Below are positions 26,217 through 35,066 of a stretch of 64,000 nt of DNA, one piece after another. The notes beneath the pieces were generated by a model. The model was given only the letters and a program-made list of their open reading frames with translations, searched no databases and was not told where the DNA came from. The DNA comes from Streptomyces sp. NBC_00258 (lineage in GTDB: Bacteria > Actinomycetota > Actinomycetes > Streptomycetales > Streptomycetaceae), in NCBI RefSeq assembly GCF_036182465.1, contig NZ_CP108081.1:9114001-9178000 (forward strand), in the 5' to 3' direction. How positions within the stretch are numbered: the first letter of the stretch is position 1; every line of letters begins with the position of its first letter. The position numbers were made by a program, and so were the translations under genes.

Positions 26217-26921
26217 TTGAGCCGCTCGGTTCTCGTCACCGGAGGAAACCGGGGCATCGGCCTCGCCATCGCCCGCGCTTTCGCCGACGCGGGCGACAAG
26301 GTCGCGATCACATACCGCTCGGGCGAGCCCCCGGAGGGCTTCCTCGCCGTCAAGTGCGACATCACCGACAGCGAGCAGGTGGATCAGGCCTACAAGGAGA
26401 TCGAGGCCGAACACGGCCCGGTCGAGGTGCTCGTGGCCAACGCCGGCATCACCAAGGACCAGCTGCTGATGCGGATGTCCGAGGACGACTTCACCTCCGT
26501 CCTGGACACCAACCTGACGGGCGCCTTCCGGGTCGTGAAGCGCGCCAACCGCGCCATGCTGCGCGCCAGGAAGGGCCGTGTCGTCCTGATCTCGTCGGTC
26601 GTCGGGCTGTACGGCGGTCCGGGCCAGGCCAACTACGCGGCCTCCAAGGCCGGCCTCGTCGGCTTCGCGCGCTCGCTCGCCCGTGAGCTGGGCTCGCGCA
26701 ACATCACCTTCAACGTCGTCGCGCCCGGCTTCGTCGACACCGACATGACCAAGGTGCTCACCGACGAGCAGCGCGAGGGCATCGTGAAGCAGGTGCCGCT
26801 CGGCCGGTACGCGAAGCCCGAGGAGATCGCCGCGACGGTGCGGTTCCTCGCCTCGGACGACGCCTCGTACATCACTGGAGCCGTCATCCCCGTAGACGGC
26901 GGACTGGGAATGGGTCACTGA
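26217..26921 (+). CDS. fabG: 3-oxoacyl-ACP reductase FabG
   Basis: A 234-residue SDR enzyme reducing 3-ketoacyl-ACP with NADPH in type II fatty-acid synthesis. Cofactor motif TGGNRGIG (8-15), NAG (75-77) and triad S127, Y140, K144 (YAASK). The start is a TTG at 26217 with GAAAGGG upstream; no ATG precedes the Rossmann strand. It is 5 bp upstream of fabI in the same direction, the pairing I recall for the dissociated fatty-acid synthase of S. coelicolor (FabG3-FabI). It is about 185 bp divergent from tldD, so the promoter must be in that gap. Confidence 0.92.
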   Translation: MSRSVLVTGGNRGIGLAIARAFADAGDKVAITYRSGEPPEGFLAVKCDITDSEQVDQAYKEIEAEHGPVEVLVANAGITKDQLLMRMSEDDFTSVLDTNLTGAFRVVKRANRAMLRARKGRVVLISSVVGLYGGPGQANYAASKAGLVGFARSLARELGSRNITFNVVAPGFVDTDMTKVLTDEQREGIVKQVPLGRYAKPEEIAATVRFLASDDASYITGAVIPVDGGLGMGH

Positions 26922-26926
26922 TCACC

Positions 26927-27694
26927 ATGAGCGGAATTCTCGAGGGCAAGCGCGTCCTGATCACCGGTGTGCTGATGGAGTCCTCCATCGCCTTCCACGC
27001 CGCGAAGCTGGCCCAGGAGCAGGGTGCCGAGATCATCCTGACCGCGTTCCCGCGGCCCACGCTGACCGAGCGCATCGCCAGGAAGCTCCCCAAGCCCACC
27101 AAGGTCATCGAGCTCGACGTCAGCAACGACGAGCACCTGGCGCGGCTGGCCGACCTGGTCGCCGAGGAGCTGGGCGGCCTGGACGGCGTCGTGCACTCCA
27201 TCGGCTTCGCCCCGCAGGACGCCCTCGGCGGCAACTTCCTCAACACGCCGTTCGAGTCCGTGGCCACCGCCATGCACGTCTCGGCGTTCTCCCTGAAGTC
27301 GCTGACCATGGCCTGTCTGCCGCTGATGCAGAACGGCGGCTCGGTCGTCGGCCTCACCTTCGACGCGCAGTACGCCTGGCCGCAGTACGACTGGATGGGC
27401 CCGGCCAAGGCCGCCCTGGAGGCCACCAGCCGCTACATGGCGCGTGACCTGGGCAAGCAGAACATCCGCTGCAACCTCATCTCCGCGGGCCCCATCGGCT
27501 CCATGGCCGCCAAGTCCATCCCGGGCTTCAGCGACCTGGCCGCCGTGTGGGACAGCCGTTCGCCCCTGGAGTGGGACCTCAAGGACCCCGACCCGGCCGG
27601 CCGCGGCATCGTCGCCCTGCTCAGTGACTGGTTCCCGAAGACCACCGGCGAGATCATCCACGTCGACGGCGGTCTGCACGCGATCGGCGCGTAA
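26927..27694 (+). CDS. fabI: Enoyl-ACP reductase FabI (InhA type)
   Basis: A 255-residue NADH-dependent enoyl-ACP reductase completing each elongation cycle. Motifs: ITGVLMESSIAFHAAKLA (the divergent SDR cofactor loop of FabI/InhA), HSIGFAPQDALGG, and the Tyr-x6-Lys pair Y154/K161 in YDWMGPAKAALEA, diagnostic for FabI rather than FabG. The C-terminal GEIIHVDGGLHAIGA is also characteristic. Start ATG follows fabG by 5 bp (no overlap), so fabG-fabI form an operon. A long hairpin follows 42 bp after the stop. Confidence 0.95.
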   Translation: MSGILEGKRVLITGVLMESSIAFHAAKLAQEQGAEIILTAFPRPTLTERIARKLPKPTKVIELDVSNDEHLARLADLVAEELGGLDGVVHSIGFAPQDALGGNFLNTPFESVATAMHVSAFSLKSLTMACLPLMQNGGSVVGLTFDAQYAWPQYDWMGPAKAALEATSRYMARDLGKQNIRCNLISAGPIGSMAAKSIPGFSDLAAVWDSRSPLEWDLKDPDPAGRGIVALLSDWFPKTTGEIIHVDGGLHAIGA

Positions 27695-27736
27695 GCGTTT
27701 ACGCGAACGTTTGCGTATCCGCCTTCGTACGGCTTC

Positions 27737-27775
27737 GACGCCCCGTTTCCCGCAGCGCGCGGGGAGCGGGGCGTC
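27737..27775 (+). terminator. Long hairpin after fabI
   Basis: A 17-pair stem: GACGCCCCG pairs exactly with CGGGGCGTC at the base, extended inward through T-G wobbles to CCCGC/GCGGG, with a 5-base loop. It is 42 bp after the fabI stop and upstream of the next gene. Confidence 0.75.
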
Positions 27776-27884
27776 ACCCGTTCGGCCCTACCGGCCGGGC
27801 GGTGCGGGCCGGTAACAGCGCACTCTGGAGTAGGAGTTCCCCCTCCCGAGATGTCCTCCCGAGCTCTGCCGAGGAGGTCCCCTT

Positions 27885-28238
27885 GTGCGCCTGTCCCAGC
27901 GCTTCGCCCCGCTGCTCGCTGCCCTGACCCTCCTGCTCGCACTGCCGTGCGGTGCCGCCTCGCACACCACGAAAACAGCGCCCCACGCGCGCGTGCCCGT
28001 GGAGGAGAGGCCCTTCGGGGCGGCGTGCCGGACCGCCGTCGACGGTTCGTATGTGACGGCGTACTGCCACAACCCGTACCCGGAGCCCGATCACGTCCGT
28101 CTGCACATCGAGTGCGACCCCTGGTGGGACCTCGACACCGACGGGGCCTCGGTCGAGGCCGGACCCGCGCAGACCGTGCGGCTGACCGGCCGCTGCTGGA
28201 AGGAAGTCCGCTCGGCGTGGGTCAGCCACCAGCGATGA
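27885..28238 (+). CDS. Small secreted hypothetical protein
   Basis: A 117-residue protein with a signal peptide (RLSQRFAPLLAALTLLLALPCGAAS, cleavage about residue 25). The mature part has four cysteines (ACRTAV, AYCHN, ECDPWWD, RCWKE) likely to form two disulphides, and a compact beta-rich pattern. The GTG start has a textbook GAGGAGG 8 bases upstream, which supports it as a real gene. No enzymatic motif is visible. It is monocistronic between the fabI terminator and the convergent GntR gene. I do not recognise a named family. Confidence 0.75.
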   Translation: MRLSQRFAPLLAALTLLLALPCGAASHTTKTAPHARVPVEERPFGAACRTAVDGSYVTAYCHNPYPEPDHVRLHIECDPWWDLDTDGASVEAGPAQTVRLTGRCWKEVRSAWVSHQR

Positions 28239-28355
28239 CGACGGGCTCGTTCGTACGGAGGCGGCGTCGGCCCCTCGCCAAGCAGGGATGACGCCGGGCC
28301 TTGCCGCACGGCGACGACGTCGCGTCCTGTCACGCAGCGATGACCGCAGACTTCT

Positions 28356-29060
28356 TCACGCCGGGGCGGCGTCGGGTTTCTCCACGGCGGGTCGGCCCGG
28401 GCGGCACAGGAAGGGATAGCCCGCGGCCTCCGCGGCGGCGGTCTCCGCGTCGCCCGTGCGGATGGCGTCCACCAGACGCGTGTGGTCCATGTACGTCTCG
28501 GGCGTCAGCTCCTCGCCCACGTCCTCGCGCAGCCAGTCGCGCACGACCTCGCCCAGGTCCGCGTACATCGCCGTCATGACGTCGTTGTGGGACGCGGCGA
28601 CCACGGCCAGGTGGAAGGTCGTGTCGGCGGTCACGAAGGCCTCCGCGTCGCCCGACTCCCAGGCCTCCTCCCGGCGTACGAGGAGGGCGTCCAGCTGCTT
28701 CAGATCGCGCTCCGTGCGGCGCTCGGCGGCCAGCTTCGCGGCGCTCGACTCCAGCGTGGAACGCAGCTCGGCGATGTGCCGCGGATCGGCGTCCGCGAAG
28801 CGGCGGTGCATCACGCCCGCCAGCTCGCTGGTGGCCACGACATATGTGCCCGAGCCCTGACGGATGTCGAGCAGGCCGTTGTGCGCGAGCGCGCGGACGG
28901 CCTCGCGGACCGTGTTCCGGGCGACCCCCAGCTGCTCGACCAGCTCCGGCTCGGTGGGGATGCGGGAGCCCACCGGCCACTCGCCCGAGGTGATCTGGTT
29001 CCGCAGCTCGGCGATGACCTGTTCGGACAGTGCCGATCGGCGGGGGTGGCTCAGCGGCAT
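28356..29060 (-). CDS. FadR-subfamily GntR transcriptional regulator
   Basis: A 234-residue regulator. The winged HTH of GntR type is at residues 11-75 (IPTEPELVEQLGVARNTVREAVRALAHNGLLDIRQGSGTYV). The C-terminal FCD effector domain follows, with acidic/His positions such as FVTADTTFHLAVVAASHN that bind a metal or carboxylate ligand. ATG at 29060 is preferred because AAGGA lies six bases upstream; GTG at 29087 is possible. It is divergent from the MFS transporter gene, with a GATTGG-ACAA-CCAATC repeat in between, suggesting that it represses this transporter in response to its substrate. Confidence 0.9.
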   Translation of the reverse strand: MPLSHPRRSALSEQVIAELRNQITSGEWPVGSRIPTEPELVEQLGVARNTVREAVRALAHNGLLDIRQGSGTYVVATSELAGVMHRRFADADPRHIAELRSTLESSAAKLAAERRTERDLKQLDALLVRREEAWESGDAEAFVTADTTFHLAVVAASHNDVMTAMYADLGEVVRDWLREDVGEELTPETYMDHTRLVDAIRTGDAETAAAEAAGYPFLCRPGRPAVEKPDAAPA

Positions 29061-29143
29061 GACGGTCCTTCGCGCCAGGGGGTGCACCGGGAGGACGCAC
29101 CGGAATGCGTGTCAGGGGATTGTGCCCCAGGTGTGCACCAGGG

Positions 29144-29159
29144 GATTGGACAACCAATC
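29144..29159. promoter_or_regulatory. Candidate GntR/FadR operator GATTGG-N4-CCAATC
   Basis: Exact 6-base arms around ACAA, between the divergent GntR regulator (84 bp from its start) and the MFS gene (14 bp from its start). FadR-subfamily operators are short palindromes of this size. The location next to the transporter start would block transcription or initiation. Confidence 0.55.
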
Positions 29160-29172
29160 ATCCCATGATTCT

Positions 29173-30513
29173 ATGATGGCTGACATGACTGGCGAGGAAA
29201 CCCGGACGGCGATGTCCCCACCGATACGCAGCTCCGCACAGGACGCGGAACTCCGCCCGCCCGCCACGCGCGCGTGGCTGACGCGGTTGGTGATCGTCGG
29301 CATCGTGCTCACCGCCCTCAACCTGCGCCCCGCCATCACCAGCCTCGGCGCCCTCCTGGAAGAGGTGCGCGACGGGCTCGGCATGAGCGGCAGCTTCGCC
29401 GGACTCCTCACCTCCGTACCGCCTCTGTGCTTCGCCGTCTTCGGGGTCATGGCACCGCGCCTCGCCCGCCGCTTCGGACCCGCCGCCGTGGTCTGCGCCG
29501 GCATGGTCGCGATCGCCGCGGGACTGGCGATCCGGCCCTTCGCCGGGAACACGGCCGGCTTCCTGGTCGCCAGCGCCCTCGCGCTCATGGGCATCGCGGT
29601 CAGCAACGTGCTCATGCCGGTGATCGTCAAGCGCTGGTTCCCGGACCGGGTCGGCTCCATGACCGGCCTCTACTCCATGGCCCTCGCACTCGGCACCGCC
29701 GCCGCGGCCGCCGTCACCGTCCCCATGACCCGGGCGCTGGGCGGCAGTTGGCATGCGGGACTCGCCGTCTGGGCGGGGCTCGCGGCCGTCGCCGTACTGC
29801 CGTGGATCCCACTCGTACGGGCCCGGGGCACGGCCCTGTCCAGGGACACCGCCTCGGCCTCCGCTCCGGCCCCGGCCCGTGACACGCCCTCGGCATCCGC
29901 GGCGGGTCAGGAGCCCTCCGCACTGCGGATCACCCGGAGCCGTACCGCCTGGGCGCTGGCCGTCTTCTTCGGGCTCCAGGCCACCGCCGCATACATCACG
30001 ATGGGCTGGATGGCGCAGATCTTCCGGGACGCGGGCGTCCCGGCGGGCACGGCCGGACTGCTGCTCGCCGTCACCATGGTGATGGGCGTGCCGCTGGCCT
30101 TCGTCATCCCGCGGCTGGCCACGCGCCTGCCCCACCAGGGACCGATCGTGGTCGCCCTCGGGGTCTGCGGCCTCGTCGGCTACGCGGGCCTCTACCTCGC
30201 CCCTGCGGGCGGCGCCTGGGCGTGGGCGCTGCTGCTCGGTATCGCCAACTGTGCGTTCCCGCTGGCCCTCACCATGGTCGGCATGCGGGCCAGGACCGGA
30301 GCGGGGGTCGCGCAGCTCTCCGCCTTCGCGCAGAGCACCGGGTACCTCATCTCGATCCCCGGTCCGCTCCTGGTGGGCGTGCTCTACCAGCACAGCGGCG
30401 GCTGGGGACTGCCGATCGCGCTCATGGCGGGCCTGATGATCCCCCAGATCGTGGTGGGCATCCTGGCCGGCCGCGACCGCACGGTGGAGGACGAGGCCGA
30501 GCGTCGGCCGTGA
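29173..30513 (+). CDS. MFS transporter, CynX/NimT family
   Basis: A 446-residue 12-helix major facilitator. TM1 (WLTRLVIVGIVLTALNLRPAITSLGALLEEV) carries the NLRPA motif typical of the CynX/NimT group, and further typical stretches are VMAPRLARRFG and the SMTGLYSMALALGTA region. The central loop (SRDTASASAPAPARDTPSAS) is Ala/Pro/Ser-rich and variable. Characterised relatives handle cyanate, 2-nitroimidazole or small drugs; substrate here is unknown. The start has adjacent in-frame ATGs at 29173 and 29176 and another at 29188, none with a clear ribosome-binding site. A tiny protein of the SGM_5486 type follows, as is usual. Confidence 0.88.
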   Translation: MMADMTGEETRTAMSPPIRSSAQDAELRPPATRAWLTRLVIVGIVLTALNLRPAITSLGALLEEVRDGLGMSGSFAGLLTSVPPLCFAVFGVMAPRLARRFGPAAVVCAGMVAIAAGLAIRPFAGNTAGFLVASALALMGIAVSNVLMPVIVKRWFPDRVGSMTGLYSMALALGTAAAAAVTVPMTRALGGSWHAGLAVWAGLAAVAVLPWIPLVRARGTALSRDTASASAPAPARDTPSASAAGQEPSALRITRSRTAWALAVFFGLQATAAYITMGWMAQIFRDAGVPAGTAGLLLAVTMVMGVPLAFVIPRLATRLPHQGPIVVALGVCGLVGYAGLYLAPAGGAWAWALLLGIANCAFPLALTMVGMRARTGAGVAQLSAFAQSTGYLISIPGPLLVGVLYQHSGGWGLPIALMAGLMIPQIVVGILAGRDRTVEDEAERRP

Positions 30514-30596
30514 CCTCGCCGCCGCCCGCGTACGGCTGTCACCGGCATGCCGACCCCACCCGCGAGCGGGCGGCAGAGAGGTGCGAGACTGCTCGT

Positions 30597-30713
30597 ATGC
30601 CCGTGCTCGACCCGAACCCCCAGAACGGCCAGAAGAAGATGCTGCTCGTCTTCGGCGCGTTCCTCCTCATCTTCGTGATCATCGGCGTCATCGCGTCGAT
30701 CGCCTCGCCCTGA
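30597..30713 (+). CDS. SGM_5486-type small transporter-associated membrane protein
   Basis: A 38-residue protein: a short polar N-terminus (MPVLDPNPQNGQKK) then one hydrophobic helix (LLVFGAFLLIFVIIGVIASIASP). It matches from memory the NCBI-named SGM_5486 family, very short proteins encoded after CynX/NimT-type MFS genes in Streptomyces, and it sits 83 bp after such a gene. The ATG start is preceded by TGCGAGACTGCTCGT without a strong ribosome-binding site. The role is unknown; assistance or stabilisation of the transporter is the natural hypothesis. Confidence 0.7.
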   Translation: MPVLDPNPQNGQKKMLLVFGAFLLIFVIIGVIASIASP

Positions 30714-30915
30714 TCCGTCGGCAGCCGGCCCCGAACCCTCCGGCGTGAGGCCTCCGCGGCGCGATGGTGGGGCTATCCCCACCATCCCCTAGGGGGTGAG
30801 TGTCAGGGTCAAGTGGGTGGATCTCCGGATGGGTTGAGGCCTGCGAAGTCCGTAACTTCGAGATGTGGCCGCGAGGACGCGGACCACGGAGCACTCGAAG
30901 CCCCACGGAGGCGGC

Positions 30916-31131
30916 ATGTCGGCCCCTACGCACATCCCGCCCCATCCGGCGAGCAGGCGCGGCGTCGAGACCCGGCTCCCCTGGTGGGCCCTGGTCCTCC
31001 CCGCGCTCGCCTTCGCCGCACTGCTCCTGCTGATACTGAACCCCGCCGACGCCCACGCGACAGGCGGCGAACCCGCGGTCGGCCGGCTCTTCGAGCAGGT
31101 CCAGCAGATCGTGCTGCGCCAGGGCTCCTGA
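30916..31131 (+). CDS. Small predicted membrane protein
   Basis: A 71-residue protein with a Pro/His-rich N-terminus (MSAPTHIPPHPASRRGVETR), one transmembrane helix (WWALVLPALAFAALLLLIL), then a short extracytoplasmic segment ending LFEQVQQIVLRQGS. The ATG at 30916 has GGAGG five bases upstream; a longer in-frame start lacks this. It lies between the small transporter-associated gene and the SixA-type phosphatase, all plus strand. No known domain; a conserved Streptomyces hypothetical is likely but not proven here. Confidence 0.65.
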   Translation: MSAPTHIPPHPASRRGVETRLPWWALVLPALAFAALLLLILNPADAHATGGEPAVGRLFEQVQQIVLRQGS

Positions 31132-31207
31132 GCTCCCGGCACACCACGTCGGGGCAGCCAGTCAACTCCCTGCGCCCCATGGCGTGTTTCGTGCGAAGCT
31201 GGGAACC

Positions 31208-31726
31208 ATGAGCGTCGCAGAACCCCGCAGGATTGTCCTTTTCCGGCATGCGAAAGCCGACTGGCCCGAGGTCTCCGATCATGAGCGGCCGCTCGCTGAG
31301 CGGGGCCGCAAGGACGCCGCCGTCGCCGGACGCAAGCTGGCCGACACCGGCATCCCCTTCGATCTGGCCCTCTGCTCCACCGCGACCCGGACCCGCGAGA
31401 CATGGAAACTCGCCGTCCACGAGCTCCCTCACCGGCCGAAAACGGTCTATGAGGAGCGGCTCTACGAGGTCTCTCCCGGCGAGCTGATCGCCGTGCTCAA
31501 CGAAACCCCCGACGATGTGCAGAACGCACTCCTGATCGGCCACAACCCCGGCGTGCAGGGCCTCGCCGACATCCTGGCCGGCCAGTCCGAGGGCGACGCG
31601 CAGGAGCGGATGAGCCGCCTGGGCTTCCCCGCGGCCGCCTTCGCCGTGCTCTCCTTCACCGGTTCCTGGAAGGCCCTGGAGCCGGGCGTGGCCACACTGC
31701 TCGACTACTGGGCGCCGTCCGAGTAG
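31208..31726 (+). CDS. SixA-type histidine phosphatase
   Basis: A 172-residue histidine phosphatase (branch 1, SixA subgroup). The nucleophile motif is RHAKADW near the N-terminus (R-H-A-K replaces R-H-G as in SixA), followed by RPLAERGRKDA, CSTATRTRETW and the second histidine in IGHNPGVQ. E. coli SixA dephosphorylates phosphohistidine carriers; whether the target here is a His-phosphotransfer protein is open. ATG at 31208 is taken because it starts MSVAEPRRIVLFRHA, the usual length. It is convergent with serB and shares a very strong bidirectional hairpin with it. Confidence 0.87.
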   Translation: MSVAEPRRIVLFRHAKADWPEVSDHERPLAERGRKDAAVAGRKLADTGIPFDLALCSTATRTRETWKLAVHELPHRPKTVYEERLYEVSPGELIAVLNETPDDVQNALLIGHNPGVQGLADILAGQSEGDAQERMSRLGFPAAAFAVLSFTGSWKALEPGVATLLDYWAPSE

Positions 31727-31745
31727 ACCCGGTCGTTCCCTTCTC

Positions 31746-31792
31746 ACGCGGACGGGGCCCGGCACCATCGCGGTGCCGGGCCCCGTCCGCGT
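31746..31792. terminator. Perfect 21-bp hairpin between convergent genes
   Basis: Left arm starts ACGCGGACGGGGCCCGGCAC; all 21 bases pair with the right arm across a 5-base ATCGC loop. It is 20 bp after the SixA-type stop and 17 bp after the serB stop, so it can end transcripts from both directions. Confidence 0.85.
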
Positions 31793-31809
31793 CGTGGACG
31801 TGCGAGAAC

Positions 31810-33015
31810 TCAGTCCACGTGCATGTCCGCCGCCTCGACCTCTTCCCGGGTCACGCCCAGCAGGTACAGGACGGTGTCCAGGAAGGGGAAGTTCACCGCG
31901 GTGTGCGCGGCCTGGCGCACCACCGGCTTGGCGTTGAAGGCGACCCCGAGACCGGCCGCGTTGAGCATGTCCAGGTCGTTCGCGCCGTCGCCGATCGCCA
32001 CGGTCTGGGCGAGCGGCACCCCCGCCTCCGCGGCGAACCGGCGCAGCAGCCGCGCCTTGCCCGCCCGGTCCACGATCTCGCCGGTGACCCTGCCCGTCAG
32101 CTTCCCGTCGACGATCTCCAGAGTGTTGGCCTGGGCGAAGTCCAGCCCGAGCCGCTCCTTGAGGTCGTCCGTGACCTGCGTGAACCCGCCCGAGACGACA
32201 CCGACTTGGAAGCCGAGCCGCTTCAGCGTACGGATCAGCGTGCGCGCCCCCGGCGTCAGCCGTACCTCGCTGCGCACCTTGTCCACCACGGAGGCGTCGA
32301 GCCCCTTGAGCAGGGCCACGCGCGCGTGCAGCGACTGCTCGAAGTCCAGTTCTCCCCGCATGGCAGCCGCCGTCACCTCGGCGACCTCGTCCTCGCAGCC
32401 GGCGTGCGCGGCGAAGAGCTCGATGACCTCGTCCTGGATGAGCGTCGAGTCCACGTCCATGACGACGAGGCGCTGGGCCCGCCGGTGCAGCCCCGCCGCG
32501 ACCACCGCGATGTCGACGCCCAGGGCCGCCGCCTCGGTCACCAGGGCGGTCCGCAGCGCCTCCGGCTCCGTACCGGACACGGCGAACTCGACGGCCGTCA
32601 CGGGGTACTTGGCCAGCCGGAAGATACGGTCGATGTTGCCGCCGGTCCCGGTGATCCGGGCGGCGATCGCGGCCGCCGACTCAGCGGTGAGCGGATGCCC
32701 GAGCACGGTCACCAACGACCTGCCGTGCCCGCGCGGCCGGTTGTCGCCGAGGCCGGAGATGATCTCGGCCTGCAGCCTCATCGAGTCCGCCCAGCCGTGC
32801 ACCGTGGCCCGCAGGTCGCCCTCCAGGCCGGCCGGCGGATGCGTCACGAGCGCGCACAGCACTATCCGGCCACGGGTGACGACCTGCTCGATGTCGACCA
32901 CGTCGACCGAGTAGGCGGCGAGGGTGTCGAAGAGCCCGGCCGTGATTCCGGGCCGGTCCTTGCCGAAGATTTTGACGAGGAGAGTGGGGACATCAGACGT
33001 TTGTGATGCGCTCAT
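31810..33015 (-). CDS. serB: Phosphoserine phosphatase
   Basis: A 401-residue SerB with fused regulatory ACT-type region. The N-terminal ACT domain (TLLVKIFGKDRPGITAGLFDTLAAYSVDVVDIEQ) is followed by a second ACT-like stretch (about residues 100-175) and the HAD domain: DVDST (187-191) with nucleophile D187, GVVSGGFTQV with the motif-II Ser, and KARLLRRF and AIGDGANDLDML as motifs III and IV. It performs the last step of serine synthesis; ACT domains suggest serine feedback. The ATG at 33015 starts the ACT domain; the reading frame upstream is antisense to other sequence. Confidence 0.94.
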   Translation of the reverse strand: MSASQTSDVPTLLVKIFGKDRPGITAGLFDTLAAYSVDVVDIEQVVTRGRIVLCALVTHPPAGLEGDLRATVHGWADSMRLQAEIISGLGDNRPRGHGRSLVTVLGHPLTAESAAAIAARITGTGGNIDRIFRLAKYPVTAVEFAVSGTEPEALRTALVTEAAALGVDIAVVAAGLHRRAQRLVVMDVDSTLIQDEVIELFAAHAGCEDEVAEVTAAAMRGELDFEQSLHARVALLKGLDASVVDKVRSEVRLTPGARTLIRTLKRLGFQVGVVSGGFTQVTDDLKERLGLDFAQANTLEIVDGKLTGRVTGEIVDRAGKARLLRRFAAEAGVPLAQTVAIGDGANDLDMLNAAGLGVAFNAKPVVRQAAHTAVNFPFLDTVLYLLGVTREEVEAADMHVD

Positions 33016-33167
33016 GGTGCTTACACCGTATCCGGCACCCCGTGCCGCACGCCGCTGAGGTCCGCCTGACGGACAGGGAACAGTGGGTGTCGCCGAGGTG
33101 TCCGCGGTCTTCACGAACCGTGGCGCCCGCACACCACGGCCCGGCCCGGCATCGCCCCGGCCGCCGG

Positions 33168-35066
33168 TCAGCGCCGTCCGGGCCGCCTCCCGGACGGAGG
33201 CGGCGGCTCGTCGGGCGGGGGAGGAGGCGGCCCGTCCTGCGACGACCGGGGCCGGCGCCGCTGCCCCGGTGCGGGCGGCGGCGTGAACGGCCCGGCCACC
33301 GTGGGGGCGCCGTACACGTCGTTCGGCGGCCGGGCACCAGGTGGCCGCCCGCCTGGATCCTGCCGGCCCGGATCCCGTCCCCCTGGCGGTTGCCCGCCGG
33401 GAGGCTGGGCCCCGGGCGACCGCCGGCCAGAGGGCTGCCCGCCGGGGGACCGGGGCCCGGCAGGCGGTAACCCCGAGGACCGGTTGCCGGAGGACTGGGG
33501 GCCGGGCGGCGGGACGCCGGGCCGCCGCCCGGGTCCGGGCTCCCGCAGCTCGTCGGGCAGCCGCAGATACGGGTTCGTGTCCGGGTTCGCCGGCCGGTAC
33601 GGCATACCGGGGTTGTAGGGCCCGCTCTCGCCTGCGACCTCCGAGAACGGCGGAGCGGAGGCCGGGGCACCCGCCTCGCCGGCGTCCACGTCGCCCAGTG
33701 CCAGTGGTGCCGCGTGCCGGCCGGCGGCCCCGGTGGCGCACGCGAGCAGCGCCCCCACCGTCCCCGCGCCCACGCCCCACAGCGCCCCGAGCAGCAGAGC
33801 CATGCCCAGATGCCCGTGCAGCTCTATCCCAGCGTCGAAGGCGTCGATGCCGAGCACGGCCATCGAGGCGTCCACGGACACGTCCGTCAGCCAGGCGAGC
33901 AACGGCATCGCGAGCGCGGTCACGATCCCCAGCCGCAGCGCGCAGCGTCCGGCGAAACCGAGGACACCCCGCTCCCGTACGAACGGAGTGCGCACCGCGG
34001 TCAGCACACCCGCGTAGAGCATCATCAGCGCCGCCGCGACCCCCAACAGCCAGACCCGGCTGTCCAGTTCGGCCAGCCGTCCCAGCGAGACGGACTGGTC
34101 GGAGGAGGCGCTCAGCAACTTGTCCAGGGGGTCGGGCAGGAACTGGACGAGCGGTCCCGACGCGCTTCCGTCCCACGGTACGAAGAGCCCGATCGGGATG
34201 CCGAGCCACACCCCGTTTGGGGCCCCGACCAGCGCGGCGCCCGCGATCCGCTTCGGGTTGTCGTCACCGATCGCCGCGTACGCTGCCGCCGAGAGCCCGG
34301 CGAGGACCGCCACCAGCAACACCGTGACCAGGGCGGACGCGGCAGGGCGCACCAGGCGGTGCACGGCGGTCAGGCCGCGCGGCAGCGGAGTCCGGCGCGA
34401 GGCCAGCAGCGCGATCACCAGGACGCCGAGCACCCAGCCCAGGCCGCCCAGCAGCGTCGGCACGGTCTCGACCGTGAAGCCCACCTCGGCGTTCGCGTCC
34501 GCGAGATCCCCGAGCCGGTCGGGCAGCAGTCCGCCGATGTCACCGAGACCGGGCACGTCCACCTCGTCGGGCAGCCCGCCGCCCGGCAGCGAATCGAGCC
34601 CGAGCGAGCCGCCGTCGATGGTGATGACGTCGTGCCCCGCCCAGGCCAGACCGCCGAGCATCGCCACGAAGAGCGCCACCACAGCGCCCGCGCGAGCGAG
34701 CAGTTCGGCCGGCCCGATCACCACCCCGGCCCCGCGCAGTGACCGTAGGAAGAACCAGGACAGCAGCAGCGCACCCACCAGGCTCACGCCCAGTGGCGTG
34801 ATCTGGAGGGCGGTGTCGGCCTGCGCGCCCTCAAGGCCGAAAGCCGACACGTCGCCGGACGGTGTCACGGACCCACCCGCCGCGAGCGCCACGACCGCCG
34901 CGGTCATCGTCCCGAGCGAGCCCGCCGCGTCCGCGCCGAGCAGATGCAGCCCCAGCGCCGCCACGCCTGCCATGCCGATCAAGGCCCAGCTCACGGCGGC
35001 GATCGAGGCCAGCAGCACATCACCCCACGGCACACGCCTGCCGTGTCCCACGGTTCCGTCGCTCAT
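33168..35066 (-). CDS. Streptophobe family membrane protein
   Basis: A 632-residue protein matching the NCBI-named streptophobe family. About ten hydrophobic helices (for example VLLASIAAVSWALIGMAG and the TALRS-type helices through residue 440) are separated by a large extracytoplasmic stretch rich in Asp/Gly (about 165-200, SLPGGGLPDEVDVPGLGDIGG). The last about 190 residues are extremely Pro/Gly/Arg-rich (GQPPGGRDPGRQDPGGRPPG), surely disordered and cytoplasmic. Function is unknown. The ATG at 35066 is used because the protein starts MSDGTVGH just before TM1. It is divergent from the FHA-ABC gene, so they may share regulation. Confidence 0.78.
   Translation of the reverse strand: MSDGTVGHGRRVPWGDVLLASIAAVSWALIGMAGVAALGLHLLGADAAGSLGTMTAAVVALAAGGSVTPSGDVSAFGLEGAQADTALQITPLGVSLVGALLLSWFFLRSLRGAGVVIGPAELLARAGAVVALFVAMLGGLAWAGHDVITIDGGSLGLDSLPGGGLPDEVDVPGLGDIGGLLPDRLGDLADANAEVGFTVETVPTLLGGLGWVLGVLVIALLASRRTPLPRGLTAVHRLVRPAASALVTVLLVAVLAGLSAAAYAAIGDDNPKRIAGAALVGAPNGVWLGIPIGLFVPWDGSASGPLVQFLPDPLDKLLSASSDQSVSLGRLAELDSRVWLLGVAAALMMLYAGVLTAVRTPFVRERGVLGFAGRCALRLGIVTALAMPLLAWLTDVSVDASMAVLGIDAFDAGIELHGHLGMALLLGALWGVGAGTVGALLACATGAAGRHAAPLALGDVDAGEAGAPASAPPFSEVAGESGPYNPGMPYRPANPDTNPYLRLPDELREPGPGRRPGVPPPGPQSSGNRSSGLPPAGPRSPGGQPSGRRSPGAQPPGGQPPGGRDPGRQDPGGRPPGARPPNDVYGAPTVAGPFTPPPAPGQRRRPRSSQDGPPPPPPDEPPPPSGRRPGRR

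Noticed and set aside
31810..34209. A single 799-codon frame joining serB with Arg/Pro-rich upstream sequence
   Set aside because: The upstream half is antisense to the streptophobe tail and is not coding; serB starts at 33015 with its ACT domain.
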